Notes under the pieces: generated by a model | What the model saw: only the letters and a program-made list of their open reading frames with translations | The model's database searches: none | What the model was told of the DNA's origin: nothing | From: Trichaptum fuscoviolaceum | Lineage: Eukaryota > Basidiomycota > Agaricomycetes > Hymenochaetales > Trichaptaceae | Reading direction: 5' to 3' | Assembly (NCBI GenBank): GCA_910574455.1 | Contig: CAJSYZ010000009.1 | Span: 4,109,040 to 4,173,039 of the forward strand | DNA: 64,000 bases | Position numbers and translations under genes: made by a program | Shown: in pieces, positions 23,033-35,836 of the stretch | Numbering within the stretch: position 1 is the first letter of the stretch | Layout: each line of letters begins with the position of its first letter

Positions 23033-23970
23033 CTCTGAACAATGTATCTTTACTTTGTTAATCTGTTTTTCTTCCGCATTCCTCCACTACTATTCTTACT
23101 AGTTTCATGCTTTTCTGCTTTTGTTGTGTGTTGTTGTACGCTAGTACTAATGGAATATCTGTTGCGAACTTGAGTATTGAGCCTGAACGACTCTTGTAGT
23201 AGCACTACTATTCTTAGTAGCAGTTTCAAACTGAGTCACTGGCACGCCACCACTCAGATAGTAGTAGCCTGCCAGTGAGTACTCTACGTAGTACTACTAC
23301 TCGCTTCAAGAAGAGGACACTCAGCCTGAGGCTGACACTAGTACTACTACTACTACTACTAGTAGTAGTACTACTTCCTAAATCTGCAACTCTGCTGCCT
23401 GAAATGTTAAACTCGAACTTCGAACCCTCAGGCTCTCGCCACCGCTGTGACTGGCTCCTGACGACGCGATCCAGGAGCCTGAGTCCCACCTGCAGTTGTG
23501 GTCATTGTGTCTGGCGCTGCGGCCTTACTACTAACAGTGTCACACCTGTATCGTCGTCTCTGGAAGCTGGCACTCAAGCACACCGGTATCAGGAGTTAGG
23601 TCAAGAACTTGAAGAACAACAAGAAGTCTCGGACGACCCAGGTTGCTCGCACCAGTACCATACTACTCATACTACACTGGCACAGGACCGAGGTAGACCC
23701 ACGCGGGTTGACTCCAGACGTACTCGCAGCCCGAGACGTAGCCTGAGGTCTTCCGAGGTTCCAAACAACATCATGCAATTCCAGAAACAGCATGATGCCA
23801 CGCATTGTACTCGCAGCAGTGGTATCTCAAAGTCGCTGAATCAGTGGGACCAATTGCATCGACACCAACCAACATTGCGGCGAACTTCTTATAGGAAGGA
23901 CTTGACGCCATCCCACTCGGCTCCTCCAAGTCAACGATCTGACAGCGCCGGGGGAGGGCGAGCTCAGTCT
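23033..23970. repeat. Palindrome lattice downstream of the tandem array
   Basis: The first 170 bp repeat the 3' flank of copies 1 and 2. From about 23,195 the sequence is dominated by CTACTA/TAGTAG runs, ACTAGT, CACTGGCA, CCTGAGGCTGA and TTCGAACCCTCAGG-type words to about 23,650. A long ORF (23,275-24,201) runs through it but is a by-product of the repeats. Confidence 0.7.
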
Positions 23971-26119
23971 ATGAGTCTCTTAGACAGCCCGAGGGGTAAG
24001 GCGATGGAGGCGCAAAATGGTCCGGTGGAATATACTCTTGATAATGTGGAAGGCCCAAGAAAGGAACCTGTCTGGGGGGTCAAAGCTGAGATCAACGAGT
24101 CAAAGTCGGCTCCTTCAGGTATTAACTTATCTCAATTGATATCTATGGATAATTGCTTATTAGCGCAAATTATAAGCCTTTATCGCTATGGCAACTCTTA
24201 AACAAGATATAATTCGGCAAAAGGATATACACAGGTGTCTATCTTCCGGAACGAATGAACACGACGAGGCCATGCAAAATAGTTGTGATTTAAGTGTATT
24301 GGATCCTGCTAGGACGGGAGAGCAAGGAGGGCAAGAGACAGGACAGGATGCATCAGTCGTGCAGACGGAAGACGAGGATCTTCGTGCAGAGGTAGCCGCT
24401 CTGAGAAACGAGGTGAGGAAATGAAGAAGGCATACCATGCAAAGTTTCAAGAACTCACGAGACTTAGCGAATCCTTCAGTAAACAGGAGAAGCTCGTCGA
24501 AGAGGTTTTTGAAACTGTCGATCTATTATGTGAAAGTGTTGATGGGGTATGTAATGGTCATACTTCTTAACATTGATTCTAAACGTCTGACAGTCTTCAT
24601 CTAGAATCAAGTGGCGAAGGATGGGGTGACCTTGAGGTCTTTCCTGGAGGACCTTCAACGCTATGTTGTTCACGGCTCGTTTTTCCTCCTTCCCTTTGAG
24701 AAGTCTGAGAGGGAAGCTTGCCTTCAGTTCCGAGGCCAGCGAAAGATAGAATGGATGAGCTTCAACCTTCAGATGAAACATATTTTTGTGAACTATCATA
24801 AAACTCTTCATGGCGAAGGAAATTCTCTCCGTCTGATTCAATCGAGGTCCCCATTGGGAGAAAGTCTATATCCGATGGACGAAAGAACGCGCTTTCGAGA
24901 AAGAGGACCTCTGCCCAGTCTGCGAGAGCAGAAGTACTGTCTGAATTACACTGACAACAAACTCGAGCTTCCCATATTTAAGTCTGGGATATTCTATTTC
25001 TTCATCCCCTTGTTCCTAGCCCATTACGTTGCGTATAGGAACCACATCGAACTTCTGGACGAGATGATTCACGTGTTCCGCAACCGCATTGAACTGCACG
25101 AGAGGGAAGGAGGACGGGCAGGAGGATCACACGATTACCAGACGCCGGCGCAAAAAGCGTGTATTATTTTTACCAGCAACGAGGATATCTATCCGGATGG
25201 GTATGATCGATGGCCATCTGTGGGGGCGATTGATTTGAACCGTTTACTGATATTGGTGAAACGCGACCTATCGGCACGGGAGGTGAACAGCAAAAATATC
25301 GATGTCAAACTTCAAGAGGCAATTGCTGTTTTCCAAGGCAGCAATATGCTTGCGTCCAAGGACTTACAGAAGGAATTGGAACCAACTGTAGCGCCCTTTC
25401 GCCAGCAACGTATGGCTGCATTCGAGGGGCACCGTAAACGATTGGATCGAAGTATGGATTCGACAAATCTACGAAAGCAAGGACCTGAAGTTCATTCATC
25501 TGGCTACATACGTGACCATCGCAAGCGTGCCCTTCCGGATCACACAGATGTTATGGATGATCCTCAGAGGAAACGTCCCCGCAACTCTGACAATGAAGTG
25601 GTCCCTCCCGAACCCCAGACATTGAACTTCTATTCTTCGGCTTTGAATAAGGCGGAAAATACCCAGAGAGCTCTAATTCATGGATATACGACAGTGAAAA
25701 GATGGCTCGCGATAGTTACCAATGATGAAATCTTCAAGCACGTCGTGAACAAGAAATCTGTTATGGGCAAAGCACTGAATGCGATCGCACATGAGCGAGA
25801 GTGGAGTGTCGAGAAGATTTATGAATCCGCTACAAGGCTGTCAAGTCTGTTCGCTTCAGATGCCGAGGAATCCGACGGGACGCCCCTCTCAGAAACCGAG
25901 AAAGCAAAGTTCACAGACGCGTTTCGGGAGGTGGTCGCAGGTGTTTATGAGGTCAGCGGTGATCTTTTGGGTCCTGACTTACCACCTCCACCAAATAATA
26001 ATGGGCAGTTGAGAATTGCGGCTTTCATCTCACGCGCGAGGGCTTGGACAGAGCCCGAAGAAAAACAGTTGAAATCGATAGTGGGATGTGCTGAATTTGA
26101 TCATTTGAACATGGCGTAG
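23971..26119 (+). CDS. Unrecognised coiled-coil protein (possible frameshift)
   Basis: Proposed exons: 23971-24118 (MSLLDSPRGKAMEAQNG; the start could also be the inner ATG at 24004), 24207 to about 24,420, about 24,421-24546, and 24605-26119. Intron 24119-24206 joins in frame. Between the second and third segments the heptad pattern (LRAEVAALRNEVRK, then AYHAKFQELTRLSESF) runs on but the frame changes by one base near 24,420 with no plausible intron. It is therefore a sequencing indel, a frameshift or an unrecognised splice. The last exon of about 505 codons has a hydrophobic stretch (SGIFYFFIPLFLAHYVAY), a basic patch resembling a nuclear signal (DDPQRKRPRN), and a helical C-terminus ending HLNMA. 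I recognise no family. Total about 670 aa if the frames are joined. Confidence 0.6.
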
Positions 26120-27212
26120 TATGTAGCAGGGAAATTTGAACGTGTCGGATAGTATCGGGTTTTCAGAATGAGATAGACTGTAACTTGAACCAGATGTACG
26201 ATCATGATTGCAACTGCCCATAGTACTGTAGCCCTTCCTATACATTTTCACATAGTACATATTGCTTTTTACTTTGTATACCACTAGTGCTAGTTATAGT
26301 TTGGTGAACACCCAGGGAATGGGTGTGCTGGATAGCATGAGCAACACCTGTCATACTATAATGATGATGATGATGAACGAGCCTGAGCTTGAAGTCTCAA
26401 TACATGCACAGTAGTAGTAGTAGTTGGCAGTAATGAGTGGCAGCTTCGACTTCTATACTGAATCTGCTGATGAACTTATCTTGTACTTGCCATTTTACTT
26501 AAACTGTGCACGCTCGTGCTTAAAATCTCACTTGAGCCTGGCTTGGCGCCTGATGTACAACTTCCCTCCTTATGCACTGATTTCGTCCTGAAACACCGTG
26601 TTCTAAGGCCATCAGGCAGCCAGGCAACGCTTCAGGTAGGCATGGCATCGCTTCATCCCATTTAAGGAAGCTTCAGGACGCGCCAGGACGCGCCAGTCGC
26701 CGTAAGCAGACGGAAGTTTCCCTGATGCACTGGCCCGTACCCCTATTATCATGTAGTGACCATCGATTGGCGCATCAGAGTCTTTCCTTTTAACGTTCAT
26801 CAGCTCAATGGGTCCGTTGCCAACTTTCTCCCTATGTGTCTACTATCTTCTCATTGGAAACTAGGTTCTGACATTAATAACGGAAAACGGACCGTGACGG
26901 CGGCGCTGAGCAGTGTCTTGCGTCTTCACGTCTCCGCAAATTACAAAGGCGAGGTCAGTACTACAGCAATTTCAATAACCCTGTCGAAGTGCTTATTTTA
27001 TGATGGATCTCACATGGACAGCCGAAGTCCAGGGATGTTGATGCTGGCCTCGCTGTCGTCTTGCGTCTTATATTGTTCAGACTCATAAGGCCGCCCTGAT
27101 TCGTCCCCCTTCTTCACTTCTTCTGCGCGCCCAGTCCCAGCTCTTCTGCTTTCTCTGATTCTCTGCGGCTCTGAGCTTCTTTCTGATATCATCTCACAGA
27201 GCCTGCACAGGA
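26120..27212. other. Intergenic
   Basis: AT-rich sequence with a few palindromic words and a (TGA/GAT)n-like run near 26,360-26,440. A pyrimidine-rich stretch (27,090-27,200) precedes the next gene. No gene supported. Confidence 0.6.
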
Positions 27213-30200
27213 ATGCATGAACCGGAAAGTCCAACTACTAACCCTTCGGAAGGCCGAAGCGAAGCGCCTAGCACACAACACCGAACACAAGCACCGGGTG
27301 TTCTCATTCAAGAGCTTCAAAGAGCTGTGAAAACCTTCCAAACTTCGCTAGATGTTCTCAGCGCGAAGATTGTGAAAGAAAACAGTAAGCTGCTTCCAGT
27401 TAAGCTATATTTTGCTCGTGCATACCAATTGCACGTATACAATATAGTTTCATTCGCGGGGATAAACAAGCCCTCTTCTCAGGATAAAAACATTCTAGCT
27501 GGTGCACTTGGTGTGATCGAAAGAGAGGGCGAAGCAGATCTTGCTGGAAGCGGTGGTGACTGTGAAAGTAGGTCGCGACTCAATATGCCGTGGCTGATGT
27601 ACTGATTTCTTTAAAGCCTTCGGTATTGGGCCAGATCCCCCAAAGGTAATGCGATACAAGGAAAGATGTGCTAAACACAGACGGTAAACGGTTTCTCTCA
27701 CTTAGCGTAGTCAACGCTGATGTGCGCGTTATGCTTCAGCGAATGCGAGAAAATGCAGGAGGAGGTATGTGTGCCGTTCCTCTCATGTATTATTTCCCGG
27801 AATGACAAAATTAGCTACGGCGTTTGGTTGCACACTTGAACGTTATAGGAAGGGGAGAAGTAACTGAATCGATTATTGAGGGTGCAGAAGCAGTTCAGAA
27901 GCAGATATATGGTCCCGTGGATTCATTGGAACAGGCTATAAAGGATACAGGGGACGGTGCGTGGTGTATCACAGATGGAAAAGCCGATTTAATGTTTTTT
28001 TTATCTAGAGAAACAGGATCTGATGCTTAACCTGAAGAACGAAATTGGGCAGGTTTTACACTCCGTCTCTAGGTTTCACTATGAAATAAAACCATACAAT
28101 AAGGAGATCGATGCATGGATAAATTGCATCAGTGTGGGTACCTGAACTGTGTGGTCTAGTCATTATGCTGATTTGTCTCGAAAAGAATGGTCATGATCAA
28201 GTCACAGGTAAGGTTTGGAGTTCCTCAAACCAGTCCTAGATCTCTGAAATTTCGCTCATTCAGCTCTTGTAAACGACGGAAAATATGCCGAATGTCTGGA
28301 TTATTTCCACAACGTGTTTTTCTCAGAAAACGAAGTGGCGATGGGAGGTCTCATCCAAGCATTGACGGATTACAAAGAGAAATGTAAGAAGTTCGCTGCC
28401 ATTATAAGCCAGTGAAATCTTGGTCTCAGACGAATACTGATTCACTTGCTTTCTCGAAGCTGTAGCTCAGTGGCTATCAACGCAGAAGTTAGAGGATATC
28501 GAGAATCGGTGTGCGGAATATGTGGTTTCGGTCATTCCGTGCAATGGATCTGTCTTCGCGGCGAGCCCCTGGCCGGAGCCTGAGATGATTGCTAGTTCCA
28601 AGAAGCAGTTTATGGCACACATGAAGTAAGGGTACTCCTCATACTAACTACTGTGCTGTCTGACGAGACGGATATGCACAGAGCGTGCATTAAAATGCAG
28701 GAAGAGGTATACATTGTTATGCAAATAGTTGTCATTCCCACTAACGGTAACAATAGCTGGAACATTTGATTGCACAATACCGCATCGTGGGAGGCGATCA
28801 AAAGGTCATAGATGCTTCCGAATCACTCCGGAACTTGCTTCTTGAACCCGGTACACTGCTTGAACAAATTCTGTCCCAGCATTATTACGGTGCGAGTGTG
28901 ATTTCATACATCAAGCGCAATGTCTTAAACGATGTCATAGAGCGTCAGACAGCAATTAACTATACAGTAATTTCCTTCGGCAAAATTTATTCAGCTATGG
29001 AACGCTTTCAGGGAAGCCTGTATCATCAGAAACACGCATTTTACTTCCGCAAGGTCAAGAAGTGGGTAGCCTGCATTTGGGTGAGTAGTAAAATTCTGAT
29101 ATGTTCAGGGTACTGATACCTTCTCCTTCAGACCGCACTTCCAAAGCTGTTGGGTATGAAATCTAAGCTACGTACCCTAGTCCGAGCATATCCCCTGACT
29201 TCTCCAAATTAGTCACTCTTCACGATCCGGATCGTTGTCTGGATTACATATTCAATGATTTTCTCCCTGACTTCAATTCAGCAATGGTAGGCGTGAGCAA
29301 TGCACTGGAAGAACCGAAACACTCTGGTGACAACCTGGATACAATCAATCTTGCCAGTGGGAACGTGGTGGAAGAGCTGAAGACGTTCGGGAAGGAGTGT
29401 GAGTAAATTTAGTGTTAGTTGCCACTCCGCTCACCTCGACACTAGCTCTGCCGAAATTCCTTGTGGATCAAATGGAGAGGGATACAACCCGATATGTCAA
29501 CCTAACAACGATTGCCACCTTTTTCTCCAGCGTGACAGCAACTACGCTCCAGTCTACTTATGCGCCGTTGCAATCAGAAGCATCCGAGTCTTTAAGGGAA
29601 GTCATAAATCTCTTCTGGTTATTGTCTCTGGTGTTTAGCGTATCGTCGGGTGTGAGTAGCTTGCTCGGCTTGACGTGGAGAAAGTCTTCGATGTGCGTGG
29701 TCTATATTGCTTATAACTCTGTCGTAATTGGATTTAATTCTTATAAGATATCACTCTCGTGTTCCTCCCAAGCTTATTGGCATGTGGTTTGACAAGGCAC
29801 CCATGCTTTTCCTGATAATAGCAGCAGTTGCTTTCGTCATAGGCTTGAATCTTTTTACATATCTGTCTGTTCAGGCACGTTAACGCTTATCTTGTGGATG
29901 TAAATGATTCTGACTTGTTATCAGCCTCGCTATGTGTCTTTTTCAACGAATATCCTCACGGGAATGCACGGGATGTGCTTCTTTGTGGTAACGACCTGGT
30001 TCATATATCAACTAAAGTATGAATCCATCTGGGCTGGGTGGATTAGGAAGGTTATGAAGCCATTTACGACAATCATGAAATGTGTTATCAGGACATGTTC
30101 GAAATGGGTCAGGACTGGCGCGGAGTGCAGAAGAACATGGATGAAATGGAGTTGGGAACTATTAAAGAAGCCCTATCACAAGTACAAGCGGAACCTACAC

Positions 30201-31241
30201 TTGCAACGAAACATCCTCTGGTATTTTCGCTCTTTGCATCGTTTTTCACGACGTCGAACTGACCTTTGTAAATAAAGGGCGTTCGGGTTCGACGACCGCG
30301 TGGCACGGCTAACATACCGCATGCGTCTGTATCGAGACTGGCCTGAACCGTACCTTCTTTCTAAGCTCATTCGTTGTCTCGCAATGCCGATCAAGAAATG
30401 CTGGTTGGCGACGAGTCAGACTGTCTCGGAGTTTAGTCGTTCTGTCAGGAGCTACATATGTGTATCCTCCCATGTGGGTGGCACAGAGTTCGACGTCGAG
30501 TCGGAATCAAGGAACGAACATGCGGCGACTCTCGAAGCAAACTTGTCGAGATATCCTGTCGAGAAAGCCAAGGTTGACTTTCGTAAATCTCTGCAGAAGA
30601 CCTTTAGCAGTCCCTATTGGGTGGATAGAATCATGGCAGACGTTGAGATGGGCGAGCTCGGACTGTAAGAACTCTAATCAATGTTCATGGCGATTTTACT
30701 AAGACAGATGGGAATGGATAGCGAAGAGATTGCTGAAGTAGACGTACGGAGAAGACTTTGGGGTTACCCAGATCTTGTCAAGAAATTCCGTGACGGAGTA
30801 TTACCCGCTATAGCTGAGGCAAACGAGAGGATAAGAATAGCTGGGGATGAACGCAGTCAGGAAGATATAACGATGGGGTCGTTGCGTTCAGCATCCGAAG
30901 GCAGGGTTCAAGACGAAGGCCCCTCCGGATCCGTTCTTCCTCAAATGCCGTCGATCCAGACAGCTTGCGAGGGCGATGCATCAGAACCATCAGTAGCGAC
31001 ACAAAAGGACGTCCAACCAGATAAGCTAGTGCAAGAAACTAACTGTCTTCCTTTCGATAGATGTTTCTTATCGACTGCAACATCAGCAAACATAGAAGCA
31101 TTCGAAAGCCCACATGAAGATATGATTTCGCAGCCGGAGGTTCCCGAGATTGGGAACACAGCCATTTTGCGCAGTGTGATTGTGGTCCCGGAGGAGGTAA
31201 TGGCCACCGTAGGAGAAAACACAGCCAAAGACACGCGTTGA
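27213..31241 (+). CDS. Two-module multi-pass membrane protein (paralog A)
   Basis: A gene of many small exons; the outer limits are the ATG at 27213 (MHEPESPTTNPSEGRSE) and the stop at 31241. Exon 1 ends at 27384 (phase 1). Two repeated modules follow. Module 1 covers about 27.83-28.38 kb (HLNVIGRGEVTESIIEGAE, LMLNLKNEIGQVLHSVSRF, CLDYFHNVFFSENEVAMGG). Module 2 covers about 28.75-29.40 kb (YRIVGGDQKVIDASESL, MERFQGSLYHQKHAFYFRK, CLDYIFNDFLPDFNSAMVG). Then come four hydrophobic segments: VNLTTIATFFSSVTATTL, NLFWLLSLVFSVSSGVSS, PMLFLIIAAVAFVIGLNLF and GMCFFVVTTWFIYQL (29.47-30.02 kb). A charged cytosolic-type tail (WGYPDLVKKFRD) closes the protein. The membrane block, with the ERDTTRYVNLTTIATFF and LLGLTWRKS motifs, is common in uncharacterised basidiomycete proteins. 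Function unknown. The paralog lies at 34.1-38.7 kb. Exact splice sites between modules are only partly resolved. Confidence 0.7.
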
Positions 31242-31900
31242 CGCCGTGCAAGAAGGATAGGGGAGTAAGAGTTCACAAAGAGTGCGTACATCTTGCGTGA
31301 AGCCATTAATTCATAGAAGTGGCTTTTCTGACGCTTGAATCTAAAGATAACAACCATCGTACCAGAAGGATTTGCTTTCAATGCGTCATCTCCTTTGTTT
31401 CTTGCTTAGCGTAGAAATTGCTTTGTGACACCTGCAATGTAAATATGCTCTTCTCTTGTCAAAGGTTGGATTGGGACAATCTGGCGCTCTCCATTGAGCA
31501 CGCTGCATGCTTATCCATGACAGCATGGCGGGACCTGTCCGGGTGGTCAAACCATCGTGCCTCTCTGGATTATAGATATAGGATTGTCTCGGATTCTAGC
31601 CTGGGCGAGGTATAGGCCCCGGGGGTGGGGGGCAGGCTGCAATGATCTGCTGATCGACAGTGCCGTCAGGGTCTAACCTCGACATACAAAGAGGTGCTGT
31701 CGTAGAAGTCGCAGATTCCCACTTTCACTCTCCTCAGATGTCTGGGATTGATGGTTAGTAGGATGGGAAGAATGAACCTGGCAAGGACCCGTAAGCTGAT
31801 GATTACACGCACCTATGTAGACCCTATCGACGCGGTACACTAAAAGATCTCGCCTTTCTTCATGGTGAAAGAAATAGATCAGTTTAGATACAAGTGAGGC
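31242..31900. other. Intergenic
   Basis: No supported gene; a few short ORFs without domain character. Confidence 0.55.
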
Positions 31901-31902
31901 TA

Positions 31903-32770
31903 AATGAGCTTTCGCCGTCGTCGATCGCCATCACCGGTGATCCTGATTTTTTGAAAGATCTCTGCCCAAGTTACGGTCTCAACTACATGCGCATCTCCGC
32001 GAGGCCCAGGACAGCCCATCAGTCCCTGGTCCCACCAACCGCATACACCGATCTGCTTGCCCACTAAAGCGACCTCGTCATAGGTTTCCTCACTTCGTGC
32101 TTCACCCATCAGCGGCGCATGTTAATAAACCTAGGATTTTCTACTTATATGTTTATCAAGATGGAATACGTCAGTCAGAATTCTAGTATAACTATTTCAC
32201 GATAATCAACCTACCTGAACGAATTAGATCTCGTTGTTCGTGGGTGTTGGGCAAGATAGCGGCGAGTAACAAGTTGTATAGTGGAAATTGTTGGCGTGAG
32301 ACTGAGCAGATTCGTATCTCGTCTAGCAGTGTAGAATAAATAATAGTGGATAAGATGGCATTGGTAGGTAACGTACCATCAGTCGATTGACTTTCAGGCG
32401 CATTCCGATCGCAAGATTAATCAGAGAAGACAGACGACGCTCTAGACGAGCAAGATTCAAAAAGAAGTCCTTCCTACGAGACACGCCGCCAAGAGATAGC
32501 AACACGACTGTCCAGCCGTACCCGGAGGTCTTAAGACAAGCGTCCGAAATCTGAGCTCAGGTCATTCGCGTATAATGTCACGATCACTGACCACGCTTAG
32601 CGCCAAACGTAGACCCTCAAGCCGCCTTCGACACCGCTCCCACGCGGCATCATCGACCTTAACGCGTTGACCGTCAGTCTGCCAGTCCAACGCAATTTAG
32701 TGAAGTCCGGCTCGACGAGATATGCAGATCTCATCCCTGGTAGTTGTTCGAAGAGCTGAATTAGCGTGAA
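31903..32770 (-). pseudogene. Decayed minus-strand gene of unknown family
   Basis: Several minus-strand segments have coding character but do not join in one frame: LPGMRSAYLVEPDFTKL (about 32,750-32,700), KVDDAAWERCRRRLEGLRL then ALSVVSDRDI (about 32,670-32,580, one-base shift from the former), LLSLGGVSRRKDFFLNLARL (32,505-32,380, ending at a GTACGT donor), FPLYNLLLAAILPNTHEQRD (about 32,300-32,230) and YDEVALVGKQIGVCGWWDQG (32,109-31,900). This looks like an exon series with at least one frameshift. I do not recognise the family. Confidence 0.35.
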
Positions 32771-34062
32771 GCGGCGAAATTATTAGGACGATTCGGTCTG
32801 CAAAATTACAGTATGAGTAAATCCCTTTGATTTATTTAGACAAGCCCGAATCGTACCAAACAGCTTATGGACTAGGCGGGGAACGATTGACGAAGACGAT
32901 CTGGTATTCTTCCATCTGCAAACATTGTCAAACCTCCGTGCGACTGTCAAGCAATATGAGCCTTGAGGACGTGAACGAGCGAGCCAGATACAAACAAGTT
33001 ATCTGTTCAGCCCGGCCTCGCCATGCAGCCCGATATTCGTTCTGATTTGAGATTCGATCAAGACAATAAGCCTAGTAAACAGACGTTCAGTTATCGAGAT
33101 GTATTAGAGAGTACAGAAGAAGACGTACGAACTCATTTGTGTACCACCCTACTCAGACTTTCCACCAAAATTCCAGGACGACGAAGAATGCCATTTCCGA
33201 ATCCTAATCACAACATCCGATGAGCGGCTCGCCCATGTCAGACTAATCGGCAAAGGTGACTCAAAGTCATGGCGAGAATCGAAACACGAGCAAAAACCCG
33301 CACAAGCTGGGCGTAGGTCAGAGGGACGACGGTGGCTTGGTCCATTGCGCAAGTGTGGGACATCTAGGAGATATGTCAGAGTTCGAATAGGCCTGAGTAT
33401 ACCAACCGGATCTGTAACATTTACTCACCCCAGTCTAGCAATTTTATCCATATTCAACCAACCACCAGCATCACAACTTCTCAGCACGCGCGTCCGAGAA
33501 AGTCACTGCCATCGTCATAATCGTTGTCAATGTTGCCTGATGTTGAATGGCAGGCAAGCCTTGAGGAGCAACCAGCGAAAATGCGAAGGACATATAAGTG
33601 CAGTATCACAAGGTCGAGATCAGGGTGCGAAGAGATCAACGGTGCTGGAGGAGAGCTGGCAGCAATGCGGTCCTCGTCACCTCTCATTAGTTTTTGGGTT
33701 GCTCCTTCATCTTGAGATTCACCACCATGCAATTGTCGTTCTGCAGGAAGTCAGCTCATGCAAGATTTCCGAATGCGACGCCAGTGGTGAGACTTGAAAG
33801 CGAGGGGACGACGACAAGTCACGGTCGGGGAAATTCAAGACCCGGCTGCCGAATCGGATCTGCCGGCGGCGATTAAAACTATGTATACTAGTAGTAGTAT
33901 TCAAGTAACACACTCTCCACCGTGACTCCACTGTCGCTTACCACTTCCTCCTGGTCACTGACCATCACTATATGTTTCGTGCTCTCTCATTGCGAGTCTT
34001 GATCTCAATCAGTCGCGAGCTCTAGGATAAGCTGACCTGACGCTCCAGCATTGAGAAGAATA
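32771..34062. other. Gene-poor region with possible coding remnants
   Basis: A plus-strand segment at about 33,140-33,330 reads PPYSDFPPKFQDDEECHFRI and continues with LAHVRLIGKGDSKSWRESK, which looks like old coding sequence, but no complete exon set can be drawn. A short palindrome cluster (ACTAGTAGTAGTATTCAAGT) lies at 33,889-33,908. Confidence 0.35.
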
Positions 34063-35458
34063 ATGCCGACGCAGAAAACGAGCGATATGCTCGCGCACCT
34101 TTTAACTGTCACGAAGGAGATCCGGGATCTCATGCGTCAAAGCGTAGATCGAGAAGGTAGTAAGTCATGGTCTCGATCATAAAATACCCAAGTGTACATC
34201 ACATGACTTGTTTGTATCACAGAACTATCCACGGAGGGTAAGAAAAAATCAACCAGACGTGAAACCCCAGCAGAGGAACAAGATCCTGAAACTTATGAAG
34301 TTCCTGCTACGGATACAGCGGGTGAGCTGTGCTCAAATGAGAATTTATAGCTACTGACGACGAAGATACTGGCTCCTCCGAAAGCAGGGAAAGATTGGCC
34401 AGACCCGGAATCTATTTTGCGCTATAAAGTTAGATGTGCCGAACACAAATGGTATTCTTTTTTAACCAATGCTTCACCTTGATTCCAATATGACTGAGTT
34501 GCTCCAGTCTTTGTGAAATGATGCAGGTAGAAGTACGTATACAGGTCCTGTCGCCCGGGAAACTTTTTGTTAATGAAACCAGTTGAGATGCCTCATTGCC
34601 CACTTGGACATCGTCGGGGGTGACAAGGAGCTGATTTTACGGGTTAAGTCCATTAAAAAACAACTACTTGACCCTGTGAGATATGTAGAGAAGGCCCTGA
34701 ATTCGGTATTGGATGGTACGTGAGCCTTCTTTCTGTGAAGGAGCTAATTGAATAGAGTTCACAGGGAAGCGGGACGCAATGCAGAATATTAAGAGTTCTA
34801 TTTCCGACCTGAATGATAATCTCTATTACTTCCAGAGGAGCCTGCGTCCGAAAGATGCTCTCTGGACCAAAGCACTGTACCAATGGAGCGAAACTACTTT
34901 TGTGAGTAGCAAGACTCTTAATACGTGTATCCATTCGTTAATCCATCGCTACGCCATGCAAAGACTGCGCGAATGACTATCTGTGGTAAGGACTACAGAC
35001 TAACTAACTACATTATGACGTTTCAAAGCCCTTTTATTCAGATTTCATAAACCATGATAAATTGAATCAGTGTTTGGGTTATATTCATGATTCCTTCTTC
35101 CCCAACTTCGAAGTGGCAATGAGCTGTGTCACTGAAGCACTGAAGACATTCGAAGACAAAAGTACGTAGCTTACAGTGTCTATTAACGGACAATGCCTCT
35201 GAAATCTAATGTCACTAATTTGATTCATTTGAAAGCCGTAAATGAGTGGTTGACAACACTAAAGAAGGAGGATGCCGATCAGCGATGTAAGAGGCGTACC
35301 AGCCAATCCAGTATTACCAAGTCCAGTAACTACTGCAAAGACGTGGGGTAAATCAGAGCAGTAATTATTCCACGTAGAAATAATACCCAAGTAATACAAA
35401 GTGGTAATACCAAATAGCGTGGTAACATATACAAAATATAAGCAAACGACACAAACGT

Positions 35459-35529
35459 GACTCGAACTTGCGACTCTATAAAAGCCTAAACCGGAAACTA
35501 ACTAATACAACACATTAACCACTACACTA
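35459..35529 (-). ncRNA. tRNA-like SINE head (A and B boxes), minus strand
   Basis: Read on the minus strand: A box TAGTGTAGTGGTTAATG (35529-35513), then B box CAAGTTCGAGTC (35470-35459), about 43 nt apart, as in RNA polymerase III tRNA promoters. No cloverleaf with a clear acceptor stem is apparent, so this is a tRNA-derived repeat head rather than a tRNA gene. Confidence 0.6.
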
Positions 35530-35554
35530 ATGGGGATTATATATATCATCAACA

Positions 35555-35700
35555 CTAAGCCTAACAACCCTAACTACCTATCTACCCTAACCCTTACCCA
35601 AACCCTAACTCCTAACTATGGGGGGCAGAGCCCCCCAAACCCCCCACTAACCCTTAAATAACCCTAACAATAACCCTAACAATAACCCTAACTCCTTGCG
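35555..35700. repeat. Interstitial telomere-like repeats with G/C palindromes
   Basis: Degenerate CCCTAA repeats (ACCCTAACC, AACCCTAACTCC, three units of AATAACCCTAAC), equal to the TTAGGG telomere repeat of most filamentous fungi. They are interleaved with GGGGGGCAGAGCCCCCC and, just after, GCGGGGCTGCGCCCCGT. Confidence 0.75.
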
Positions 35701-35763
35701 GGGCTGCGCCCCGTTGGGACAGTATATAATTACTAAGTGAGGCAAGGTAGTATAAGCCTCAGT

Positions 35764-35836
35764 AGTCTAGATGACTTGAGCGCGGCTTCTCTTTATGGTA
35801 ATTCTTACTTTGACACGGGTCGTGTGTTCGAATCTC
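35764..35836 (+). ncRNA. tRNA-like SINE head (A and B boxes), plus strand
   Basis: A-box-like AGTCTAGATGACTTGAG (35764-35780) and a good B box, TGTTCGAATC, at about 35826-35836. Its 3' sequence runs into the inverted-repeat arm shared with the minus-strand unit. Confidence 0.5.

Noticed and set aside
23275..24201. 308-codon plus-strand ORF as a gene
   Set aside because: It runs through CTACTA/CTAGTA and CACTGGC repeats, its Leu/Val/Ser runs reflect those repeats, and its end overlaps the better-supported gene starting at 23,971 in a different frame.
35555..35700. True chromosome end
   Set aside because: The telomere-like repeats are short, degenerate and flanked on both sides by continuous gene sequence of one paralog, so they are interstitial.
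35459..35836. Functional tRNA genes
   Set aside because: A and B boxes are present but no complete cloverleaf or acceptor stem can be drawn; both units are joined to repeat tails.
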